From contig OZ038459.1 of the NCBI GenBank assembly GCA_964036195.1, forward strand, positions 3,593,206-3,657,205: a stretch of 64,000 nt of DNA, read 5' to 3'. Source of the DNA: Sphaerolaimus hirsutus. Taxonomy: Eukaryota > Nematoda > Chromadorea > Monhysterida > Sphaerolaimidae. The notes beneath the pieces were generated by a model, which was given only the letters and a program-made list of their open reading frames with translations, ran no database searches and was not told the origin of the DNA. A program made the position numbers and the translations under genes. Shown here one piece after another: positions 22,087-30,702 of the stretch. Numbering within the stretch: position 1 is the stretch's first letter; each line of letters begins with the position of its first letter.

Positions 22087-22909
22087 TTTTCATGACATTT
22101 TCGCTGTGCGCAAAAATCAACTTTTCAGGGCCCGGATCCCGCTCGTCGGCGCCTTTGAAGGGGGGTGCACTAATATACCGCGAAGGGGTGAACGCCGCTC
22201 TCAAACGCAAATATCTCCACTTGGCCGGATAAGGATGATATCCTTCGCGATTTTCCTGTCCTCTCTGTGAGATTTCCGACGCTGGCTCATCGACGGAGAG
22301 GTCAACCTGTCCTTGCGAAACAATGACAACAGGGCGGCCCAGAAACAATGGCATTTGAGTGTCATTTTTCATAATGGTGACGCCTCGCAATTCCCAATAT
22401 TTTGGATTGGCGCTAACCCTACTGATACCAGTCACGACAAAATGCATGCCGTGGCGGACCAGTGGCAAAAACATGTCGTAGGCTTCGTTAGCCTCGCGAT
22501 ATTCCCTCAAAGTTTTCTGCACCGACCGCTCACGAGCGCGCTCCGCTTTGTTGACCGAATAGGTGAAAAATGGATAAGCCGTTTCCGCTTCCGACCACTC
22601 CGGATAACTTTCCAAGAGCGCCTGCGCATCGCCGTCGAAACGAATGTGGCATTGATAACTGGTAGGACGCTGCTCGTTACCGACGTGAACTCGATCCACT
22701 ATTCCCGACAACTTTTGGTTGATGACAATTTCAGGACAAATCGATCGGGCGTTTCGAGGAGGATTGTAGGGCAGCGGCGGAATAGTGTCACCGCCCTGTT
22801 TTCCATGAGAAGTCCACGACTTGAGCGGCGCTTTGGCTATGCGCCCGCCACGGTACGAACTGGAACTCGCTCCATACCCACCCATGGGTACGCCACCCGA
22901 ACTAGTCAT
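22031..22909 (-). CDS. Helicase ORF, N-terminal segment
   Basis: Starts with ATG at 22,909 and runs 292 codons. It opens with a Gly/Ser-rich stretch (GGVPMGGYGASSSSYRGG), typical of disordered RNA-binding tails, then a folded-looking region of unknown family. It is in the same frame as the C-terminal segment and one base off the central one. I recognise no domain here. By position it corresponds to the N-terminal and 1B-like regions before the RecA core of Upf1-type helicases, but that is inference. The upstream sequence shares CCGGT and CTACTTTGA words with the region before the Gag ATG. The 538 bp between the integrase stop and this ATG are non-coding, so this is a separate cistron, not a readthrough of pol. 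Confidence 0.7.
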   Translation of the reverse strand: MTSSGGVPMGGYGASSSSYRGGRIAKAPLKSWTSHGKQGGDTIPPLPYNPPRNARSICPEIVINQKLSGIVDRVHVGNEQRPTSYQCHIRFDGDAQALLESYPEWSEAETAYPFFTYSVNKAERARERSVQKTLREYREANEAYDMFLPLVRHGMHFVVTGISRVSANPKYWELRGVTIMKNDTQMPLFLGRPVVIVSQGQVDLSVDEPASEISQRGQENREGYHPYPAKWRYLRLRAAFTPSRYISAPPFKGADERDPGPEKLIFAHSENVMKSARAGDLAKWAAGINCDN

Positions 22910-22945
22910 ATTTCACACTTCAAAGTAGAGCACCGGAAAACACAA
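22910..22945 (-). promoter_or_regulatory. Shared signal upstream of helicase ATG
   Basis: On the minus strand TTGTGTTTTCCGGTGCTC is followed by TACTTTGAAG and, 10 bases later, the ATG. The Gag ATG is preceded by TGTGTTTTTCCGGTATCC then TACTTTGAG. Both end in AG (TTTGAAG, TTTGAG), so splice acceptors for LTR-initiated RNAs are one reading; duplicated initiator-type promoters are another. Confidence 0.5.
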
Positions 22946-23447
22946 CTTATTGCTACTTAAAATGCGCCACCCAGAATGTCGGCACCGAAATGCACGAAGG
23001 TCTGAGCGACACCCTAATCGAAAAGTTGCGAATTATTTTCAACGCACTACGTTGAACGTATTGCGCCAAAAATAATTTTTATTTTGTTGCGAAATGGGCG
23101 AAAATGAGAATGAAATTAAAGAACGAATTTAGAACGAAATAAATGCGATGGTATGAATAACTAACGAATTAAACTTGCGACGATAATTAGAAACGGACAA
23201 TTAATAACACTGATAAAATTTTCGCGCTTTACCTTTACCTTTTACATAAAAGACAACTTTTTACCTCAAAATTACCTTGCGCACAATCAAAAATACCAAA
23301 TTTGCAACCCCAAACTCACCACGAATTAACGGTCAGAATTAAACGCGAATAATCCAAATAAAAATGAAAATAAATTTTAATTGAATTTCCGAACGGAATA
23401 ATTGACTTGAAGCACTTTAGGTTGAAGAGCGGAAAATCTCAGGGTTT
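22946..23447 (-). other. Non-coding spacer between integrase and helicase
   Basis: About 500 bp of AT-rich sequence with no frame. It would hold the regulatory or splice signals of the downstream helicase cistron. Confidence 0.5.
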
Positions 23448-26256
23448 TTAACCGAAAATCTGCGAATAAGTGGGATTAACTGGCTCATTTGTTAATTTAA
23501 CGCGATCAGCATGAACGGTATAAGTTTTCTTAGACAACCTATTAAACACGGTCACAATGGGATGCACATAATCTAAACATTCATACGGGCCAATATAATG
23601 ATGCGTGAATTTCTTAACGCGGCCTAACTTTCGAAGAATTCGGGGCGAATAAACACGAACTGATTGACCGGGCTTCAAATTCAAGCGGCGCGCACTGCGA
23701 TTTGCATAAAAACACTCTTTTTCTTGCGCGCGTTGTAAAGCCGAATGCGCGGCCGTGCGGACGTCCGAAAGTCGCGCGTCTAAATTTGACACAAAAGGAC
23801 TGTACGCCATCGGCTTATCGGTCTTATCGGTGCCATTTCCCGTCGGCTCGATCATACACTCCCAAAGTGACGGAGAATTTGATCCAAATAGCAACGCATA
23901 TGGCGTCACTTTCATAGAGGGGTGCATAGACGTATTATACGCATAGACAGCGGCGCCTAAGTGTTTGTCCCAATCCGAGTGCGAACTATTCACATAATGC
24001 GAAATTATTTCCATTAAGACGCCATTCCTACGCTCAACCAAACCATTCCCCTTTGGCGTATAATTGAAACACTTATGCTGCACTGTATTTAGATAACGCA
24101 GCAATTCCGCAAAAATGCCGCCAATGAAGCTTGGTGCATTGTCGGATAAGATTACAGCGGGCACACCAAAAATCGGTAACACATGTTGCAAGAACGCAAT
24201 AGCCACAGTATCTTGTTTCAAATTAGGAACGGGCACTGCTAAACCAAAACGCGTACATTGATCCACAAATACCAATACATGCACATTCCTTTTTTCGGTA
24301 ATTGGCAATGGCCCTACTGCATCAATCGCAATAAAATCACCAGGAAACTTAGCGATTTTCCGGCTCTGAATTTGAGTTTTCATCGAGCGGCGCAATCCTT
24401 TCTTCGCGTTGCACGAAGGGCAAGTAGAAACCCATCTAGCACATTCTGGACGCATATTTGTAAACCAAGCAAATTCGCGCAATCTTTCAAACGTTTTCAT
24501 CACACCTAAATGTCCAGCAGTGGGATGATTATGAGCCAATTCTAACACAGTGACAACTAGTGACTGGGGAATGCACGCAGGGTCGTATTTCATTTCACCC
24601 ACTAATATTGACGGGTCTGCATCACGCCTAACCACATCAAATTGATCAATGAAAAACGGTGGGGCCCTACGCAAAGTAGATTCCTCGCACATGCGACGAA
24701 TTGTAATTATATACGGTTCTTCTTTTTGCAAACGCGACAACTCTTCAATTGTAGTAATGGGAGGAGGTAAAGCATCGAGTTTTTCCGGTTTCTTAATTAA
24801 TTGAACAGAACGGCGGCCACCAGCCATTAATTTAGACGCATCGTCACTTTTGGGCGGCGATTTCAAAGCACTTTCAGAATTGGACTCCACCTTCGGTTTA
24901 CTTCGCACACGCATTGTCATTGGATGCGGCGCCCGCACAGTAGCAACGCTTGCCACTGGCGGTTCAGCAGCTACCGTAACTGACGGTTCCAAAGACTTCA
25001 TTTTCGCATGTTTCAGCCAATTTTGAGCAGCAGCCAATCGCGCCATGGCCTTAGCTACCGCTTGACAAGCTAAATGTTCCTCAGATGTTAACAACGCCAT
25101 TTCCTCAGTCAAAATTCTCGCCAATTCATCAACAGGTATATCAAACGCATATTCTTCAAACGCTTCGTCCAAATTAACACGCTCATCAAATTCAACGGGT
25201 GCATCACGCCGGCGCGACAAAGCATCAGCCAATTCGTTACTTTTCCCACGCAAATGCTTAAAAGTAACTTGATATGATTGAATAGCAAGCGCAAATCGGT
25301 GCAAACCCGTATGGGGATGGGTTTCCAAATTGGGATTTTTTACCCATGAAATACTTTTCGCATCAGTCCACACTTCAAACGGCCGGCCCGCTAAAAAACA
25401 ATGCCAATTGCGTATGCTCTCAAAAATAGCACATGCTTCTTGCGTAATTGCAGGCCATCGGGATTGCGCTTCAGAAAGTTTTCGGCTATAAAATGAACAC
25501 GCATGCAAAGCGGCGGCAGGTTCAGCGCGCTGTACTAAAATGCCAGCTAATGCAACTTTAGAAGCATCGGTAATAATTATGAACGGTTTACTGGGATCAG
25601 GATACTGTATACAGGGACTCTCAGCCACCATCACTTTCAACTTATTAAAAGCTTCCAAAGCGGCGGGGTTCGCATTTAAATCTACGGGAGTACTTCCGCT
25701 ATACTTTTCAGTTCCTAATTCAGTTTTTGTTCGAGTTAAATTAGACAAGGGAGCGGCATATTCAGCACATTTATGAATTAACCTCCGGAAAAACCCAACA
25801 GCGCCTAAAAACGCTTTAACTTCACGCACACATACAGGTAGCGGCCAATCGCTCAAATACTTTCGCTTGTCATCTGGTATACAAATCCCTTCACGCCCTA
25901 CCATATAACCCAGGAATTTAACAGCAGTTGTGCGCGCGAAAAAACACTTTTTTGGGTGTATTTTAAAACTGCTACTTATCAAACGCGACAAAACCTGACT
26001 TATATCACTAAAATGATCTTCCCATGATCTACTGTAAATGAGCAAATCATCTATATATACCAACACATTTCGGTGCAATAATCCAGCCATTGTAACTTCA
26101 AAACAGCGCTGCGCTAAAGCCGGGGAACACTTTAATCCCATCGGCAAGCGTTTCATCTGAAATTGGCCAAAACAATTACGAAACGACGTAATATGTCTAT
26201 CATCTGGATGCAGTGCAATGTTGTAAAACGCTTGATTGATATCGACACTGCTAAAA
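23448..26256 (-). CDS. Pol, second open segment: RT (from palm), RNase H, integrase
   Basis: Continues pol after a one-base frame break. From its first internal Met (26,156): YIDD of reverse transcriptase at 34-37; the RT thumb and connection; RNase H with ITDASKVALAG near 196, the WTDAKS block and RGKSNELADALSR; a linker rich in Pro and Lys; integrase with an HHCC finger (HNHPTAGHLG near 541, then CPSC), catalytic D near 612 (IAIDAVGPL), D near 671 (LSDNAPS) and E near 708 (GLVERRNG); and a C-terminal domain ending near 23,448. The catalytic residues I can locate are all present. The frame joins the upstream polyprotein at an A5 run on the plus strand (26,253-26,257). Confidence 0.92.
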
Positions 26257-29200
26257 ATACTTGCAACTGTGCAATGACTCTATTGTATCGTCTAATCTGG
26301 GCAGCGGAAATTGGGGAGCGTGAACTACTGCATTTAATCGCCGATAATCTATCACCATGCGCTTGGCACCATCCGGCTTAGTAACAACTAATGTCGGCGC
26401 GCAGTACAGACTCGTACTGTGTTCGATGACATCATGCTCAAGCAAGCAACTTAGATGCTTTTCTAAGTACTGCTGGTCATCCAAACTCAACCTATACATT
26501 CGACACGCGACCGGAATTTTACTGGTCAATTGAAGTCGATAATCAACCAATTCACTGTATCCCAAATCATACTTATCCCTGGCGAAAGCATCCTGATGAG
26601 TCAAAATCAACTCTTTTAATTGCTGGCGCTTAATTTCGTCCAATTCAACCGGTACCTCAAAATCCATTTCCCTCCCATCAGCACAAACCACTTTCATAGT
26701 TGTATTCGCTGCTTTAGAAGGTACAGTGCCCTCCGTCGGTACTTTTTCCTCACTAGTTTCAAGTATAGTATCGGTAAAACTCATATCACGCTCGCGGCAT
26801 TCTCGCACCCACTCAGCAGGCGGATCACCTCGACGCACTTGTAAAACACACTCCACTGGCTCTACGATGGCAATTTTCTGGCCCACCTGCAACTTTACCG
26901 GCACCTCAGTCACATTAACACACCTCACCGGAAACAATTCACTTGCGCTTTCATAAACAGCATTAGCTGCAAACACACCCGTTTTCACATGAAATTCATT
27001 CAAAGGCTCAATCGCAAACGTCAATTCATCAATTGGTTCAGATAATTTTGCACTAATTATCGTTTCATGCCGCGGCTTAATTTCAGTCGGTTCAGTCACA
27101 ATTGCATAGACATGCCGTTCTTGCACTACAGGCGGTGGGTTGTCAAAAGGCACGATCAACTTTTTACGCGCATCGCCACTCTCAATTCGCAACTCACGCG
27201 CAGGCATATCAATAACCATATGCCTCAACACATCAGCGCCCAATAAAATATCGTCCGACAAACCGCTAATCACCTGAAACACAATAGAAAACGCTTTCCC
27301 GGTAATCATCACTTGAAGTTCCAACTGACCCTCAATTTGCAATTTGCATTGAGACGCGCTTTGCAATCCCCCCACAGGCGTGACTTCATCAAACGCTATG
27401 CAATTATTTCGATGCCTAGCCAACACCAACGGGCTGCACAATGACCTCATCGCACCTGTGTCCAACAGACACCTTTTGTATTCATTCCCCTCAATTTCTA
27501 CCGTAATCGACGGACTATAGTAAATTGGCACGAGTTCTTTACGCTTAGCCGTAATACTTTTGATGTTCGCAATTTCTTCACTGGTCAGCGTGACTACATT
27601 CACCTTTTCCATGACGGCAGAACCTTTAGGAACGCGCAGCGGCGGCAAACGCTTAAATCTACTCACTGGCGTTTCTTCAACATCAGCGCTATACCCTGAA
27701 CTGTCAACGCTAACTGGATTTAACTTTTGCGGCGGTGTCACGGGGGTCGCACCCCTTGCAGGATTGCGCCTATTTTCTATCGCTTGCATGCGATTCAATT
27801 GAAACCGCAACACTCTTAATTTTATCCAATCACACACTACGCACACCAAATACAACACCAGTTCACACAAAGCGGGCAGAATATATCTCAGAAACACGGA
27901 AGTACACATTCCAGCGATAAATCCCTCAAGAAAATTTCGCACAGTCAAAATCCACTCATCTGACACTCCTTTTTTCTTAACAACGCCACCACTTGGAACA
28001 CCCAGGGCGTCAGCACTTGCAAAAAACGTAAATAGACAGCACAGGAAAAACACACGGTTCAACACACTGGGCAACATACTCGGTTCCGACCACGTTCGGT
28101 ACAAAGTTGGCACGCTCGCTTCACAATAATCGGACAACACATACAACTCAGAGTCAGATGACGTTCGCGACAAACTAATATCCGGCGGTTCACACCTAAA
28201 CGTATGCATGGTCAATTCTAACAGCGCTGCTAACTTAACATACGTCAACGTGTCCTCAGGGTCGTCATGCGGATGCTCATCAGCATGCTCACAAAACCCG
28301 CTAATGTTTAACCCCTGCAAACCCATGTGTTGCAATTGAGCCCACCACTTAGTTCGAAATATCATGCTATCTAACGAACGCGCATAAACCCAAGGCATAA
28401 TCCAAGCCTCTCTTTCGAGCATGAATTGATGTTCTTGCGGCATTATTTCAGGCGGATTGCATGGATCCTCTGCTTCCTCATCCGAACTTTCAAGACCTGG
28501 TAAAACCCTAATCATGCGCACATATTCCTTACTTTCTTGCACGCTGCGTGCATGATTCACTGAGTTCGCAGACACGCGCGTCGGATTTAACGCAGTCAAT
28601 TCAGTTGACGGAGGGGCCGCAATGGCCATTTGCGATGATTGAACTTGTTGCACTGGAGACCAACTAGTAGTTGACACTTGCGCGGGAGGGGGATAATACA
28701 GGTAAGGCGCCGCTTGCATAGGATATACAGGTTGCTGTGCAGAGCGCATCATGTTCGCTGGACCTCTAAAGTTATTCATTGGTCGCTGCGGCGGCCCACG
28801 CCGAAAATTTCTAAAGCGCGCTCTTTCCTCTTCTGTCAATTTAGGACAATCAGAGCGAAAGTGATCATCTGCCCCACATTCATAACAGCCCTCATCAAAT
28901 TTACGCAGCCTAAATTTGGAAACTGGTTTCGCAGCATTGTTACCTATCAATTGTTTTTCCAAGTCAACTAAACGCTTATCCTTATCCTCTAATTGCCTAG
29001 AAAGTTCTTCCAATTTCACTCGCTGTTCCTCAAACTTTGGATTTTCCGCCGCCGCTGGAACGGGCGGGGAATTTCCGAAAGCTCCCGCACCCCCTAAAGC
29101 AAAAATTTGCTCGATTACCGAATTGGTGGCTTCTGAAACTAATTCAGCGTTGGATTTTGACTTTTTCTTACCACCCACTTTGTCCTTATCAATTTCCAGA

Positions 29201-30177
29201 AAACTTTCTTGCGTGCGCGCATTATTAACTACGTCTTGAAACTTAGCCCCAGCAGTAATAGATACATTCCTACGAATGTCAGGATACAATCCACTAACAA
29301 ATTTCGCCACTGCCATCTTTTCGCGTTCAAGTTTTGAAAGTTTCGGAAAAGCGCGTTTTATAATCTTCTCCAGCCGCACCGACCAATTTAACACATCTTC
29401 ATCTTCGCCCTGCTCACTACTAATTACTTCCCTTTGCGCATGATGCTCCGAAATGGGGTTAGTATAATAACGTTCCAAAGCATCCATGAACTCCTCATAA
29501 TCCAAATTGACCAATTCACTCTTATGCGACATGTAAATCGAACGCGCGCTGTCACGCAAATAAACCGGAAGCAGCGATTTTCGCTCATCCGTCGGAATTT
29601 GCAACGCCTCACAAACTGCATCCCAATTTTTACGCCAATCAGCAAATTTATCATCAGCGCGCCCCTTAAATGGTATCACCTGTCCAGTAAGCGCGGTCAT
29701 GGCAGCAGCATAACCCTCCCTACTAGTAGCAATCATACTCACGGCAGGTATAGGTGGTGTGGTAGCGGTAGAGCACCCTCCCGAATTAGAAACAGCGCTA
29801 ATTATGGAATTAATCACTTGCATGTCAGGCTTTTCTAAATGAATATACTCGGCAAATGCATTAATCGCGTCCGCAATTTGACTCACATCATTTCGCAAAT
29901 TATAGCAGTCAACACCTAACTTTACTAATGACACTAATTTTTCGTCATTATCACTCATGTTCCCATTTTCCAAAGAACTCATGGGTCGCTGATTATACAA
30001 ATAAGCGGCAATGCTCACCGTTTGAGTCACAACCTGACTAAGGTTCCATTCTGACCCCTGAACCGAATTTCCCACTATCGACGAATTAATTTGATTCAAA
30101 GTCAAATTTTTCGCTTGAATCAACAATTGCACTACATCTGGACCCGTATTCACACCACTACCGCTCGCATGCGCCAT
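26251..30177 (-). CDS. Gag-protease-RT (first segment) of the giant retrotransposon
   Basis: The first ATG of this frame is at 30,177, giving 1,308 residues, though the frame is open without an ATG from about 30,662. Order: Gag/capsid-like region; CX2CX4HX4C zinc knuckle (CYECGADDHFRSDC, about 430-443); a linker with an acidic stretch; a signal-peptide-like hydrophobic stretch (VFFLCCLFTFFASA, about 709-722); a second long hydrophobic helix (about 753-782); a basic linker; aspartic protease with DTG (about 904); and the beginning of RT (MVIDYRRLN, about 1277). It ends at TAG inside RT fingers/palm because of a one-base shift at a T5 run. The membrane-like insert between nucleocapsid and protease is not usual in Ty3/gypsy polyproteins. 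Confidence 0.9.
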   Translation of the reverse strand: MAHASGSGVNTGPDVVQLLIQAKNLTLNQINSSIVGNSVQGSEWNLSQVVTQTVSIAAYLYNQRPMSSLENGNMSDNDEKLVSLVKLGVDCYNLRNDVSQIADAINAFAEYIHLEKPDMQVINSIISAVSNSGGCSTATTPPIPAVSMIATSREGYAAAMTALTGQVIPFKGRADDKFADWRKNWDAVCEALQIPTDERKSLLPVYLRDSARSIYMSHKSELVNLDYEEFMDALERYYTNPISEHHAQREVISSEQGEDEDVLNWSVRLEKIIKRAFPKLSKLEREKMAVAKFVSGLYPDIRRNVSITAGAKFQDVVNNARTQESFLEIDKDKVGGKKKSKSNAELVSEATNSVIEQIFALGGAGAFGNSPPVPAAAENPKFEEQRVKLEELSRQLEDKDKRLVDLEKQLIGNNAAKPVSKFRLRKFDEGCYECGADDHFRSDCPKLTEEERARFRNFRRGPPQRPMNNFRGPANMMRSAQQPVYPMQAAPYLYYPPPAQVSTTSWSPVQQVQSSQMAIAAPPSTELTALNPTRVSANSVNHARSVQESKEYVRMIRVLPGLESSDEEAEDPCNPPEIMPQEHQFMLEREAWIMPWVYARSLDSMIFRTKWWAQLQHMGLQGLNISGFCEHADEHPHDDPEDTLTYVKLAALLELTMHTFRCEPPDISLSRTSSDSELYVLSDYCEASVPTLYRTWSEPSMLPSVLNRVFFLCCLFTFFASADALGVPSGGVVKKKGVSDEWILTVRNFLEGFIAGMCTSVFLRYILPALCELVLYLVCVVCDWIKLRVLRFQLNRMQAIENRRNPARGATPVTPPQKLNPVSVDSSGYSADVEETPVSRFKRLPPLRVPKGSAVMEKVNVVTLTSEEIANIKSITAKRKELVPIYYSPSITVEIEGNEYKRCLLDTGAMRSLCSPLVLARHRNNCIAFDEVTPVGGLQSASQCKLQIEGQLELQVMITGKAFSIVFQVISGLSDDILLGADVLRHMVIDMPARELRIESGDARKKLIVPFDNPPPVVQERHVYAIVTEPTEIKPRHETIISAKLSEPIDELTFAIEPLNEFHVKTGVFAANAVYESASELFPVRCVNVTEVPVKLQVGQKIAIVEPVECVLQVRRGDPPAEWVRECRERDMSFTDTILETSEEKVPTEGTVPSKAANTTMKVVCADGREMDFEVPVELDEIKRQQLKELILTHQDAFARDKYDLGYSELVDYRLQLTSKIPVACRMYRLSLDDQQYLEKHLSCLLEHDVIEHSTSLYCAPTLVVTKPDGAKRMVIDYRRLNAVVHAPQFPLPRLDDTIESLHSCKYF

Positions 30178-30206
30178 ACTCAAAGTAGGATACCGGAAAA
30201 ACACAC
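30178..30206 (-). promoter_or_regulatory. Shared signal upstream of Gag ATG
   Basis: On the minus strand TGTGTTTTTCCGGTATCC, TACTTTGAG, T, then ATG. It is nearly the same as the sequence before the helicase ATG at 22,945-22,910. A donor-like GTGAGA lies near 30,628, just after the primer-binding site. This would allow a leader of LTR origin to be joined to either AG, as in retroviral splicing; that is an inference. Confidence 0.5.
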
Positions 30207-30662
30207 ACTCACTTGACGACTGGGTACTCGCGCTTCGGTACCCGGCACTCGCGCTTCGGTGCCCTAACTTACTTTGCCCTGCGGTCGGGAATGGCACCTC
30301 CGCACCCGCACGTGGCTTGCCTTGCTCAAAGGTCGGGAATGGCTCCTCCGCACCTCTTTCAGGGACCGGTCCTTCCGCGTCCACCCAGCAGTTGACGTCA
30401 AAGTCGTTAGGTTCGTCACTCAACTCAGCGGTTCCCGGTTCAGAACAGTGCGCGTCCGTACTGAACTGAACCGATTTCGATTTTTTCTTACTTTTCCGCT
30501 TTTCCCTTTTTTGCCCACTAATAATTTCGTCAGTTTCACGTCCCAAAACAAAAATATCCGTGCTTATCGGTTGCGTCGATCGGGTAGCCTTCCGTTCCTC
30601 CAGCCGGGCGGTGGTTCGTTTGTTCTCACCAGCGATTGTCAAACGGTGATCAGTCGCCTGAA
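30207..30662 (-). other. ATG-less open extension upstream of Gag
   Basis: The Gag frame stays open for about 160 codons upstream of its first ATG, with no stop and no Met. Its composition is unusual: Lys/Arg-rich (KREKRKSKKKSK), then imperfect repeats of an EPFPT/EVPFPT plus GK motif. It could be translated if a spliced leader or non-ATG start supplies the start codon, or be removed as an intron (GTGAGA donor near 30,628). Confidence 0.4.
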
Positions 30663-30682
30663 CTCACTGGGAATATTAAACA

Positions 30683-30700
30683 AACCACTCGCTGCTACCA
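30683..30700 (-). promoter_or_regulatory. Primer-binding site of the giant retrotransposon
   Basis: Two bases after the 5' LTR the minus strand reads TGGTAGCAGCGAGTGGTTT. TGGTAGCAG is complementary to a tRNA 3' end CTGCTACCA, as in animal initiator tRNA-Met. The next bases match that tRNA only in part (TGGTTT shared, three mismatches between). Position and the TGG start make this a good primer site; the tRNA identity is less certain. Confidence 0.7.
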
Positions 30701-30702
30701 GT

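Noticed and set aside
18632-22909. Integrated RNA-virus (for example nidovirus-like) helicase or a large DNA-virus fragment
   Set aside because: The coding region lies wholly between the LTRs, on the same strand as gag-pol and behind a signal shared with gag; no other viral gene is present. Domain wording is Upf1/Mov10-like.
18632-22909. Helitron helicase
   Set aside because: Motifs fit Upf1-like SF1, not Pif1. There is no Rep/HUH domain, and no CTRR-hairpin ends were sought successfully.
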